Position numbers and translations under genes: made by a program
From: JAAYJR01 sp964611525
GTDB taxonomy: Bacteria > Bacteroidota > Bacteroidia > Bacteroidales > Prolixibacteraceae
Length of the DNA stretch: 64,000 nt
Reading direction: 5' to 3'
Assembly: GCA_964611525.1 (NCBI GenBank)
Contig: CAZTAL010000101.1
Location: 1-64,000 of the forward strand
Part shown: one piece after another, positions 45,402-53,966 of the stretch
Position numbering within the stretch: position 1 is the first letter of the stretch
How the letters are laid out: each line of letters begins with the position of its first letter
Notes under the pieces: model-generated
What the model was told of the DNA's origin: nothing
What the model saw: only the letters and a program-made list of their open reading frames with translations
Databases searched by the model: none

Positions 45402-46181
45402 ATGCAAAAAAAATCAGATCAATTTAAAAAATTACTCGATATCATTGAAGAGTTACGTGAAAAATGTCCGTGGGACAGGGAGCAGACTATGGAATCTCTA
45501 AGGAAACTGACAATCGAGGAAACATACGAATTAGGAGACGCTGTTCTGAAGAAGGATATGAACGGAATTAAAAAGGAGTTGGGAGATTTGATGCTGCATA
45601 TTGCTTTTTATGCGAAGATCGGTTCGGAGAAAGGAGCTTTTGATATGTGGGATGTACTGGAGGGCATCAATAATAAGCTAATATATCGGCATCCACATGT
45701 ATTTGGTGATGTAGATGTAAATAATTCTTCAAAAAAGGTAAAAGAAAACTGGGAAGTTTTGAAATTGAAAGAAAAGGGAGGTAATAAAAGTGTGTTGGAA
45801 GGAGTTCCTAAAGATATGCCTGCACTGGTTAAAGCAAATCGTATCCAGGAAAAAGCTAGCGGGGTTGGATTTGACTGGGATGAACCTGAACAGGTCTGGG
45901 ATAAGGTAAAAGAAGAGGTGGAGGAACTAAGCAATGAAATAAAAAAGGAGGACAAGGATAAAACGGAAGCTGAATTTGGTGATCTATTCTTTGCTTTGGT
46001 TAATGCTGCACGTTTATATGATATTGATCCGGAATCCGCTCTTGAAAGGACTAATCTAAAATTTATAAAACGGTTTAATCACATAGAGAGCGAAACCTTA
46101 AATAAAGGAAAGGATTTAAAGGGAATGACTTTAGAGGAAATGGATAAATACTGGGATGAAGCAAAAAAACAGGAACGGTAG
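45402..46181 (+). CDS. mazG: Nucleoside triphosphate pyrophosphohydrolase
   Basis: A 259-residue tandem MazG protein. The first MazG domain has CPWDREQTMESLRKLTIEETYELGDAV and KKELGDLMLHIAFYAKI (metal-binding EExxE / ExxD pattern). The second (about 150-240) has VWDKVKEEVEELSNEIKKED and EAEFGDLFFALVNAARLYDI. It hydrolyses NTPs to NMP and pyrophosphate, cleaning nucleotide pools and influencing ppGpp-dependent survival in E. coli. It stands alone, divergent from phoH. Confidence 0.95.
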   Translation: MQKKSDQFKKLLDIIEELREKCPWDREQTMESLRKLTIEETYELGDAVLKKDMNGIKKELGDLMLHIAFYAKIGSEKGAFDMWDVLEGINNKLIYRHPHVFGDVDVNNSSKKVKENWEVLKLKEKGGNKSVLEGVPKDMPALVKANRIQEKASGVGFDWDEPEQVWDKVKEEVEELSNEIKKEDKDKTEAEFGDLFFALVNAARLYDIDPESALERTNLKFIKRFNHIESETLNKGKDLKGMTLEEMDKYWDEAKKQER

Positions 46182-46467
46182 ATGATATTTAATTCTCTGG
46201 CAACAATAATTTTTACCGCAACATTAATGCTGCGGCTAAGAATACTTCATCAAATAAGGGCTTTAACCTAACCTGGACAAGCCAGAACCAAACAGGGTTT
46301 AAAAAAGTTGAATAAAAATTTTATCTGCTGTAATCCCTATTAATGAAGAGCCACAGAAGACAGTCAAAAATATTCTGCCATAAAAAGTAAGAATATCAGT
46401 AGCAAGGCTCTAATAACTATTCTAGTCTGTTGAATTAAACAGGTAAGTATAGTCTGTCCATAAAATC

Positions 46468-46552
46468 CGCTGACTGTGTTATGCTTGCCCTCAAAATGGT
46501 CATTTACGAATAGTAAACTCACATTTTTCGGGCTTCACAAGCTTTGTCAGCG
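46468..46552. repeat. 85-bp imperfect palindromic repeat
   Basis: Outer arms CGCTGAC (46468-46474) and GTCAGCG (46546-46552), inner arms AAAATG/CATTTT and TTTAC/GTAAA around a GAATA centre, plus GCTTG and CAAGC, fold into one long interrupted hairpin. The left arm recurs at 15453-15490 with almost the same internal spacing, showing it is an interspersed repeat family and not a unique terminator. Confidence 0.7.
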
Positions 46553-46618
46553 AACTTTCTAAACTAGACTCTCTACTTCATAGACAAGGACTAAGTAGTG
46601 ATGGAATATATACACTAA

Positions 46619-46648
46619 AAAGCCGGTGCAATAAATTACACCGGCTTT
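46619..46648. terminator. Bidirectional terminator between mazG and PFOR
   Basis: Perfect 10-bp stem AAAGCCGGTG (46619-46628) / CACCGGCTTT (46639-46648) with a 10-base loop. The symmetric A/T ends allow termination on both strands, and the flanking genes converge on it. Confidence 0.8.
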
Positions 46649-46741
46649 AATATTACATCCTGTAATAAAGGGCTAATAAATTTATTATTTCTAATTTAGG
46701 ATTTACAATTTACAAATTTAATTTATAAATCCACTAAGTGG

Positions 46742-49700
46742 CTAATCACTTTTTTTTGAGAAATCCATATTAACCAGTCGCTTGTAAGAATCATATCTCC
46801 ATTTTGAACTTTTTTCTGCTTCTGTGAATAATTTATCAGCTTCGGCAGGGAAAGTTTTTTTCAATGAAGTATATCTTACTTCGCCATTAAGGAAATCCTG
46901 GAATTTATTCCAGTCAGGTTCCTTTGAATCAAGCTGGAATGGATTTTTACCTTCTTTTTCAAGCAGGGGATTGTACCTGTACAGAGACCAGTATCCACAT
47001 TCCACTGCCTTTTTTTCTTCTTCCTGCGTTTTTCCCATGCTGGCTCTCAAACCGTGGTTAATACAGGGAGCATAAGCAATAATAATAGATGGTCCGGGAT
47101 AAGCCTCTGCCTCCCTGAGGGCTTTCAGATACTGATTCTGGCTGGCTCCCATTGCTACCTGTGCAACATAAACATATCCATAAGTCATTAGCATCGCTCC
47201 CAGATCTTTTTTACGTATCTTTTTACCGGAAGCAGCAAATTTTGCCACTGCACCTATAGGTGTTGACTTGGAGGACTGACCTCCTGTGTTGGAATATACT
47301 TCTGTGTCGAGCACAAGTACATTTACATCTTCACCGCTTGCCATTACATGATCAAGGCCTCCGTATCCTATATCATATGCCCAGCCATCACCTCCGAATA
47401 CCCATATGGATTTCTTGACCAAATATTGTTTCAGACTGGTTATAACTTTAGCGTATTCACTTTCGCTATCGGCTATTGCCTCCATTACAGCGGCTGATGC
47501 TTTTACGGATCCTTCAGCATTGTCTTTATTTTCAAGCCACGATTCGAATGCTTCCTTTTCCTTATCTGTAACTCCGTTTTTTATAGCGTTAGTCATGATA
47601 TCAGCTATCCGGTTACGATGAGCAGTTACTCCTTCTGAGAAGCCGAATCCATATTCGGCATTGTCTTCAAAAAGTGAGTTTGCCCAGGCCGGGCCATGTC
47701 CTGACTCCGAATGTTTGCAGTATGGTGTGGATGGTGCCGATCCTCCCCAGATAGATGAACATCCCGTAGCATTTGCAATCATCATACGTTCTCCAAACAA
47801 TTGAGTAATTAATTTTACATATGGAGTTTCTCCGCAACCTGCACATGCACCGTGGAATTCAAGTAAGGGTTGCGCAAACTGTGAGTTTTTAACCGATTTG
47901 CTTTTGTCCACAACATTTTCTTTCAGGGATACCTTATTTGTCATGTAATCCCAACGCTCTATTTCGTCACGCTGTGTGTCCAGTGGCTTCATAACCAAGG
48001 CTTTTTCTTTTGTAGGGCAGACATCAACGCAGTTTTCGCAACCGGTGCAGTCAAGAACGCTGACCTGCAAACGATAATTCAATCCTTCAAACATTTTAGA
48101 AGGTTTGGCAGGCAAAGTTACAGTTCCTTCAGGTGCTTCCTTAGCTTCCTCGTCAGTGAGAAGAAAAGGACGAATGGTAGCATGGGGACAAACATAAGCA
48201 CACAAATTACACTGAATACATAGATCTGGTTTCCATTCAGGCACATTGATAGCGACACCACGTTTTTCATAGGCAGTTGTTCCTGCAGGGAATGTTCCGT
48301 CTTCAGCACCAACAAACGCAGATACCGGCAGATCATCACCTTGTTGGGCGTTTATTACGTCAGCTACTTTTGTAATAAATTCCGGACGGTCGGTATGGCC
48401 ATCAGTTTCTTTAATTTCAATATCTTTCCATTCTGAGGGTACTTCTACTTTATGAACATTCTTGCCGCCTTCTTCTACAGCCGCATAATTCATATTGACA
48501 ATCTGTTCTCCTTTTCTTCCATATGATTTGTCAATAGCTTTTTTCATTTCTTTTACAGCCATTTCATATGGAATAACCTCTGTTATTTTGAAAAAAGCCG
48601 ACTGCATAATTGTATTGGTTCGTGTGCCCAATCCAATTTCCTCACCTAATTTTGTACCGTTAATGATGTAAAAATTAATCTCATTCTCGGCCAGATATTT
48701 TTTCATATGATCAGGCAGGCGGCGTTTTGTTTCCTCTTCGTCCCAAATGGAATTAAACAGAAAAGAACCTCCTTTTTTCAAACCTCGTAACATATCATAT
48801 TTATTGATATAAGAGGGAACATGGCAAGCTACAAAATCCGGTGTTGTCACCAAATAGGTTGAGCGGATGGGTTCATCACCGAAACGTAGGTGAGAACAGG
48901 TAAAACCTCCTGATTTTTTTGAATCGTACTGGAAATAACCCTGACAATATTTATCGGTGGAGTCACCTATTATTTTAATAGAATTTTTATTAGCTCCTAC
49001 TGTTCCGTCTGATCCTAATCCGTAAAATCTTGCCTGGTATGTACCTTTTGGAGTCATATCCACCTCAGGTTTTTTTGGCAAAGATTTGAATGTGACATCA
49101 TCTTCAATTCCTATCGTAAAATCATTTTTTATCTCTTTTCTTTCCAGATTTTCATATACTGAAAGTATCTGGGCAGGTGTAGTATCTTTTGATCCCAGTC
49201 CAAAACGTCCTCCAACGATTTCAGGAGCATCTTTTTTGTTGTAAAAGACATTTTTTACATCCAGATAGAGCGGCTCACCATTTGATCCGGGCTCTTTAGT
49301 CCTATCGAGCACAGCAATACGCTTCACTGTTTTGGGAACTGCCTGTAAAAAATATTTTGGTGAAAACGGCCTGTAAAGATGTACCGCGATCATTCCTGCC
49401 TTTTTCCCCTGTGCATTAAGATAATCTACGGTTTCACGTATAGTATCCGTTGCTGTGCACATTGCAATGACAATATTTTCAGCATCAGGATTTCCATAAT
49501 AATTAAAAGGCTGATAATTACGGCCTGTAATCTTACTTATTTCTTTCATATATTCTGCTACAATATCAGGAACTGCATCGAAGAATTTATTAGCAGACTC
49601 CTTTGACTGAAAATAAATATCCGGATTCTGTGCAGTGCCGCGTGTAACAGGGTGTTCAGGATTCAGTGCTCGGTCACGGAATTCCTGCAGCGCTTTCTGG

Positions 49701-50293
49701 TCAACCAGTGGTTTCATATCTTCCATCTGAATAGCTTCAATTTTCTGAATTTCATGGGACGTACGGAACCCATCAAAGAAGACCAAAAACGGAACTCTTG
49801 ATTTAATTGCTGCTAAATGAGCAACACCTGCCAAATCCATCTCTTCCTGTACCGATCCGGTAGCTATCATAGCAAATCCTGTTTGACGGCAGGCATAAAT
49901 ATCGCTATGATCGCCAAAAATGGACAGAGCATGACCGGCTAAAGCACGTGCGCTAACATGAAAAACTGCAGGAAGCAGTTCCCCGACCATCTTATACATA
50001 TTTGGTATCATTAACAATAATCCCTGTGATGCAGTGTAGGTTGTTGCTAATGCACCTGCTTGAAGAGCACCATGTACAGCACCCGAAGCACCTCCTTCAC
50101 TTTGCATTTCAGCAAGCCTGATTGGACGTCCGAACATATTCTTCTTTCCTGAGGCAGCCCATTCGTCAACATACTCTGCCATAGTTGAGGATGGTGTAAT
50201 AGGGTAAATACATGCCACTTCACTGAACATATAGCTCATATAAGATGCAGCATAATTACCATCACATGTGATGAATTTTTTTTGTTTTGTCAT
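46742..50293 (-). CDS. nifJ: Pyruvate:ferredoxin (flavodoxin) oxidoreductase
   Basis: An 1183-residue single-chain PFOR that converts pyruvate and CoA to acetyl-CoA, CO2 and reduced ferredoxin. Domain I begins ACIYPITPSSTMAEYVDEW. The ferredoxin insert has two 4Fe-4S motifs, CIQCNLCAYVCP (about 690) and CTGCENCVDVCP (about 748). The TPP domain has GACAGCGETPYVKL and NATGCSSIWGGSAP (proximal cluster) and GDGWAYDIGYGGLDHVMASG...DTEVYSNTGGQSSKST (TPP-Mg site). Length matches the family (about 1170-1200). It indicates an anaerobic or oxygen-limited acetyl-CoA route. Confidence 0.97.
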   Translation of the reverse strand: MTKQKKFITCDGNYAASYMSYMFSEVACIYPITPSSTMAEYVDEWAASGKKNMFGRPIRLAEMQSEGGASGAVHGALQAGALATTYTASQGLLLMIPNMYKMVGELLPAVFHVSARALAGHALSIFGDHSDIYACRQTGFAMIATGSVQEEMDLAGVAHLAAIKSRVPFLVFFDGFRTSHEIQKIEAIQMEDMKPLVDQKALQEFRDRALNPEHPVTRGTAQNPDIYFQSKESANKFFDAVPDIVAEYMKEISKITGRNYQPFNYYGNPDAENIVIAMCTATDTIRETVDYLNAQGKKAGMIAVHLYRPFSPKYFLQAVPKTVKRIAVLDRTKEPGSNGEPLYLDVKNVFYNKKDAPEIVGGRFGLGSKDTTPAQILSVYENLERKEIKNDFTIGIEDDVTFKSLPKKPEVDMTPKGTYQARFYGLGSDGTVGANKNSIKIIGDSTDKYCQGYFQYDSKKSGGFTCSHLRFGDEPIRSTYLVTTPDFVACHVPSYINKYDMLRGLKKGGSFLFNSIWDEEETKRRLPDHMKKYLAENEINFYIINGTKLGEEIGLGTRTNTIMQSAFFKITEVIPYEMAVKEMKKAIDKSYGRKGEQIVNMNYAAVEEGGKNVHKVEVPSEWKDIEIKETDGHTDRPEFITKVADVINAQQGDDLPVSAFVGAEDGTFPAGTTAYEKRGVAINVPEWKPDLCIQCNLCAYVCPHATIRPFLLTDEEAKEAPEGTVTLPAKPSKMFEGLNYRLQVSVLDCTGCENCVDVCPTKEKALVMKPLDTQRDEIERWDYMTNKVSLKENVVDKSKSVKNSQFAQPLLEFHGACAGCGETPYVKLITQLFGERMMIANATGCSSIWGGSAPSTPYCKHSESGHGPAWANSLFEDNAEYGFGFSEGVTAHRNRIADIMTNAIKNGVTDKEKEAFESWLENKDNAEGSVKASAAVMEAIADSESEYAKVITSLKQYLVKKSIWVFGGDGWAYDIGYGGLDHVMASGEDVNVLVLDTEVYSNTGGQSSKSTPIGAVAKFAASGKKIRKKDLGAMLMTYGYVYVAQVAMGASQNQYLKALREAEAYPGPSIIIAYAPCINHGLRASMGKTQEEEKKAVECGYWSLYRYNPLLEKEGKNPFQLDSKEPDWNKFQDFLNGEVRYTSLKKTFPAEADKLFTEAEKSSKWRYDSYKRLVNMDFSKKSD

Positions 50294-50336
50294 TTTATTT
50301 CTTTTTAATTCAAACTATTAGTATTTCTGTTTTCTA

Positions 50337-51512
50337 TTAGTATAAAAATCCGAAAAGCCATAATGGAATTTTATTATTCTTGCCCACCTCGATCATATCA
50401 GCAGCTGCAAAAATGTCTTTCTCAGATTTTGTTTCAATCCCGTTAACATTAAAGTGATATTTGTTGTCTATTAAAAAATCAGCTCTAGTTGAACTATTAA
50501 CAGTTAATTTATAACCAACCTGATTGTAAAAGAACGTATGTTGTAAATTTAACTTTTTAGTATTATTCGGTGAAATTGCATACAATAAATTTGTGTTATG
50601 CATGTAAATTTTGTCAGGTTTTTTGATTTCCTCACTCCCTCCGTTAGCATAGAGCAATTTGATTAGCCTTGCATTTCCCAGATAGCGCAGGTAATTCATA
50701 ACTGTTGCCCGCGATGTTTCCACATCACTGGCTAATTTACTTATATTGGGAGATAAGGGAGTTTCTGATGCAATGATATGCAAAAGTTTTCTCAGTTTTG
50801 ATAAATATTTAAGTTCGATCTGGTTCAAATAAGGAACGTCAATCTCCAAAGCAAGGTTAATGTGTTTTAAAAGACTGTTAGTATAGAAACTAGGATTATC
50901 AATAAAATAAGGGAAAAATCCATGTTCGAGATAATCGTTAAAATAGGCAAGTGGCCTTAATTTATCCACAATTTCATGAGCAAGTCTTTCGTGGTTATTT
51001 AAAATCTCCTTAAAAGAATATATCCGGAATTGGTTATTTGTTGAATAGTTGAGATACTCCCTGAATGAAAGTCCTTCCAAATGATATTCACAAACGATGT
51101 CTTGTAAATCCGGATTATCCTCTGCTACAGGTAATAGGGGAGAAGAGGTAAAAATAATTTTAAGTCCGGGCAATAGGTCGTGGCATTGTCTTAACTCCTC
51201 AGACCAGTTTGGGTATTTTTGTATTTGATCAAGAAAAAGTATTTGTCCCCCCCGTTTAACAAATTCATCTGCAAATGAGATAATAGACCGTTTAGTAAAG
51301 TAAAAATTGTTCAGGTTTACATATAAAACAGACTTATCATTAATATATTCTCGTTTTATATATTCTAACAGAAATGTCGTTTTGCCAACGCCACGAAATC
51401 CTTTTATGCAAATAAGCTTATTATCCTTATCTGCATCTTTAATAAGTTCCCTTTTTATTATCGGCTGGGAACTTTCAGTTAACGTTTTATGTGCATTTCT
51501 GAAAAATTCCAA
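50337..51512 (-). CDS. AAA ATPase with DUF4143 domain
   Basis: A 391-residue P-loop ATPase of the AAA_14/DUF4143 family. Walker A GFRGVGKTT is at 38-46. Walker B is FLDQIQKYPNW, with Gln where most members have Glu (the usual pattern is DEIxxxP). The segment FTSSPLLPV is the sensor-like region. The DUF4143 part (about 215-391) has a winged-helix-like ETSRATVMNYLRYLGNARLI and a nuclease-like tail (SSTRADFLIDNKYHFNVNGIETKS). These ATPases are abundant in Bacteroidota and archaea, and their role is unknown. It follows PFOR's start region by 43 bases on the same strand. Confidence 0.85.
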   Translation of the reverse strand: MEFFRNAHKTLTESSQPIIKRELIKDADKDNKLICIKGFRGVGKTTFLLEYIKREYINDKSVLYVNLNNFYFTKRSIISFADEFVKRGGQILFLDQIQKYPNWSEELRQCHDLLPGLKIIFTSSPLLPVAEDNPDLQDIVCEYHLEGLSFREYLNYSTNNQFRIYSFKEILNNHERLAHEIVDKLRPLAYFNDYLEHGFFPYFIDNPSFYTNSLLKHINLALEIDVPYLNQIELKYLSKLRKLLHIIASETPLSPNISKLASDVETSRATVMNYLRYLGNARLIKLLYANGGSEEIKKPDKIYMHNTNLLYAISPNNTKKLNLQHTFFYNQVGYKLTVNSSTRADFLIDNKYHFNVNGIETKSEKDIFAAADMIEVGKNNKIPLWLFGFLY

Positions 51513-51621
51513 AATTTAAATTTTGGAACAAAATTAGCAGTTTTTATTGAAATTGTAATGTCCAGATATCAAAAAATGGATTATTATGTAATTTAAAATT
51601 GATAAAAATAAATATTTCGCT

Positions 51622-53454
51622 TTAGCTATCATTCATCGATGCTAAAAATTCTATTATTGAATTGGATCTCATTAACCTTGTTTTCATAAATTCCATTGCT
51701 TCTATAGAATTCATATCTCCAAGGTAATTCCTGAGTATCCATAATTTATCCAGAATTTCTTTAGGCATGAGCAGTTCTTCACGTCGTGTACTTGAAGCAG
51801 GAATATCAACTGAAGGGAATATTCTTTTATTTGATAATTTCCTGTCAAGTTGCAACTCCATGTTACCTGTACCTTTAAACTCTTCAAAAATAACATCATC
51901 CATTTTAGAGCCTGTTTCTGTGAGGGCAGTTGCAAGGATTGTAAGCGATCCGCCTTCTTCAATATTCCGTGCAGCCCCAAAAAAACGTTTCGGCTTATGA
52001 AGTGCATTTGCATCAACACCACCTGAAAGTACTTTTCCTGAAGCCGGCTGGACTGTATTATAGGCACGGGCCAGTCTTGTAATGGAATCCAGCAATATAA
52101 CAACATCATGTCCACATTCAACAAGTCTTTTTGCTTTTTCCAGAACGATATTGGCAACTTTAACATGTTTTTCTGCAGGTTCATCAAAGGTACTGGCAAT
52201 AACTTCGGCATCAACGCTACGGGCCATGTCCGTGACTTCCTCAGGTCTTTCATCAACTAGTAATACTATCATATATACTTCCGGATGGTTAGCAGCGATA
52301 GCATTTGCGATTTCTTTTAATAACACCGTTTTACCAGTTTTAGGCTGTGCAACTATCAATCCGCGCTGTCCCTTACCAATAGGAGCAAACATGTCAACAA
52401 CCCTGGTCGACAAATTGTCGTGGTTTTTACCCGTTAACTCGAATTTTTCTTCCGGGAACAGAGGAGTCAGGTGATCAAAAGGAACCCTGTCACGAATAAA
52501 TTCAGGAGACCTTCCATTTATCTCCAACACTTTTATGAGAGGGAAGTACTTTTCACCCTCTTTAGGTGGCCTAATGGTACCCTTGATAGTATCTCCTGTT
52601 TTTAACCCAAATAGTTTAATTTGTGATTGTGAAACATATATATCATCGGGAGAATTCAAATAGTTGAAATCAGATGACCTTAAAAATCCATATCCGTCCT
52701 GTAAAATTTCCAATACCCCGGTATTTGTTACAATTCCTTCAAATTCAAAATATTTGTTATTATCGTCTTGCTGTTGCTTAGATTTTTGATCCCTTTGAAT
52801 GTTTTTCTGTAATTTAAGTTTTCCCTGCTCCTTTTTATCTTTTTTTATCTTTTTTTCATGTTTGTCAGGTTGCTTTATTATTTTTTCAGCGACATGGGAA
52901 GAAGAATTCTTAATTTCCGGAACAGCATTTTTCTTTTCCTTTGTATCTTTTTGAGAACCGGATTCTTGTTCTTTCTTTTTATTATTATCATCTTTCCCGC
53001 TCTTCTTATTTTTAGATTTTTCGAGATTAAAACCCTGGATAATAGCTTTTATTTGTTCTTGTCTCGATTGCATTGGGGTAACAGATGCAGGAGATTCTTC
53101 CTTTTCAGACGAAATATCTACACGCTCGAGTTTCGGGGCATTCTCTACCCGGTCACGCCGGCTACGTTTTCCTTTGCGGCGGGGCTCCTCCTTATTGCCT
53201 TCCGACCCTTTGGAATTATCTTGTCTTTTCCGTAATAAATTTTTTATCGAACGGTCTTCTTTATTCTGATCTTTTGCCTCTTTTGGAGATGATTTTTTTG
53301 CTTTTTTTTCAGCTTCCAAAATTGCCTGCGTGTCAAGTATTTTATAAATAAGATCCTGCTTTTTGTATGATTCCGTACGTTTAATATTAAGCTTTTTAGC
53401 AATATCACGTAGCTCAGGAACGAGTTTTTTATTCAATTCTAAAATGTCGTACAT
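51622..53454 (-). CDS. rho: Transcription termination factor Rho (Bacteroidota type)
   Basis: A 610-residue hexameric RNA helicase. The N-terminal Rho_N helices (1-45, LNKKLVPELRDIAKKLNIKR) are separated from the cold-shock RNA-binding domain (about 232-305, GYGFLRSSDFNYLNSPDDIYVS) by a roughly 185-residue Lys/Glu/Ser/Asn-rich disordered insert. The motor has Walker A AQPKTGKT (about 374-381), LLVDERPEEVTDM, and SGGVDANALHKPKRFFGAARN. The long insert is typical of this phylum, and in Bacteroides a disordered region of Rho is reported to drive condensation. The long 5' region may allow autoregulation. Confidence 0.97.
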   Translation of the reverse strand: MYDILELNKKLVPELRDIAKKLNIKRTESYKKQDLIYKILDTQAILEAEKKAKKSSPKEAKDQNKEDRSIKNLLRKRQDNSKGSEGNKEEPRRKGKRSRRDRVENAPKLERVDISSEKEESPASVTPMQSRQEQIKAIIQGFNLEKSKNKKSGKDDNNKKKEQESGSQKDTKEKKNAVPEIKNSSSHVAEKIIKQPDKHEKKIKKDKKEQGKLKLQKNIQRDQKSKQQQDDNNKYFEFEGIVTNTGVLEILQDGYGFLRSSDFNYLNSPDDIYVSQSQIKLFGLKTGDTIKGTIRPPKEGEKYFPLIKVLEINGRSPEFIRDRVPFDHLTPLFPEEKFELTGKNHDNLSTRVVDMFAPIGKGQRGLIVAQPKTGKTVLLKEIANAIAANHPEVYMIVLLVDERPEEVTDMARSVDAEVIASTFDEPAEKHVKVANIVLEKAKRLVECGHDVVILLDSITRLARAYNTVQPASGKVLSGGVDANALHKPKRFFGAARNIEEGGSLTILATALTETGSKMDDVIFEEFKGTGNMELQLDRKLSNKRIFPSVDIPASSTRREELLMPKEILDKLWILRNYLGDMNSIEAMEFMKTRLMRSNSIIEFLASMNDS

Positions 53455-53966
53455 AGTATAATCCTATTGTTATATGTTATTTTTTATTGCTTTGATAAAT
53501 TATTTGGAGCAAAAAAAGTGGAGATGAGTTTATTAAATTCGGTTGCAAGTATAGTAAATACTTATCAAACTACAAAAATTAATACTCTTTTTTTATTTTA
53601 TCACGTTCTTTTAATATGAACTAAATCAATTTTTTGAGCCTGTTAACAATATTTTTATATGCAGGGATTTAATTTTAATTTTCACAAGATATTTAATTTT
53701 ACGCTTCAGAAATAAAAAGGTTAGGTTTTTTTATAAATTAGTTAAAATCACCAATGAGTTCAGTATAAAAACTAAAATTTTTATTGATTAATACTTTATA
53801 TTATTTTATAACTGTCTCTTATGTAACTTTTTTTCAAGTTATTTTTCTTGGGGCTATATTTCCTGATGATGAGGAACTAAAAATTAAATTAATAATTTTT
53901 TAAATTTTCCTGAAAAAGGCTCTTTGTATCCTTTTTAGACTGGACTAATCAATCATAAATAGTAAA
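53455..53966. other. Intergenic region upstream of rho
   Basis: About 510 very AT-rich bases, probably holding the rho promoter and leader and the 3' end of the FAD/Fe-S transcript. I see no gene, repeat or terminator in it. Confidence 0.4.

Larger units (their letters stand above)
46182..46741. other. Intergenic region with repeat and bidirectional terminator
   Basis: 560 bases between the convergent mazG and PFOR genes. It holds an 85-base palindromic repeat (46468-46552) and a 10-bp-stem terminator (46619-46648). The remaining sequence shows no gene. AGTCTGT occurs twice, 27 bases apart, at 46424 and 46451. Confidence 0.5.
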
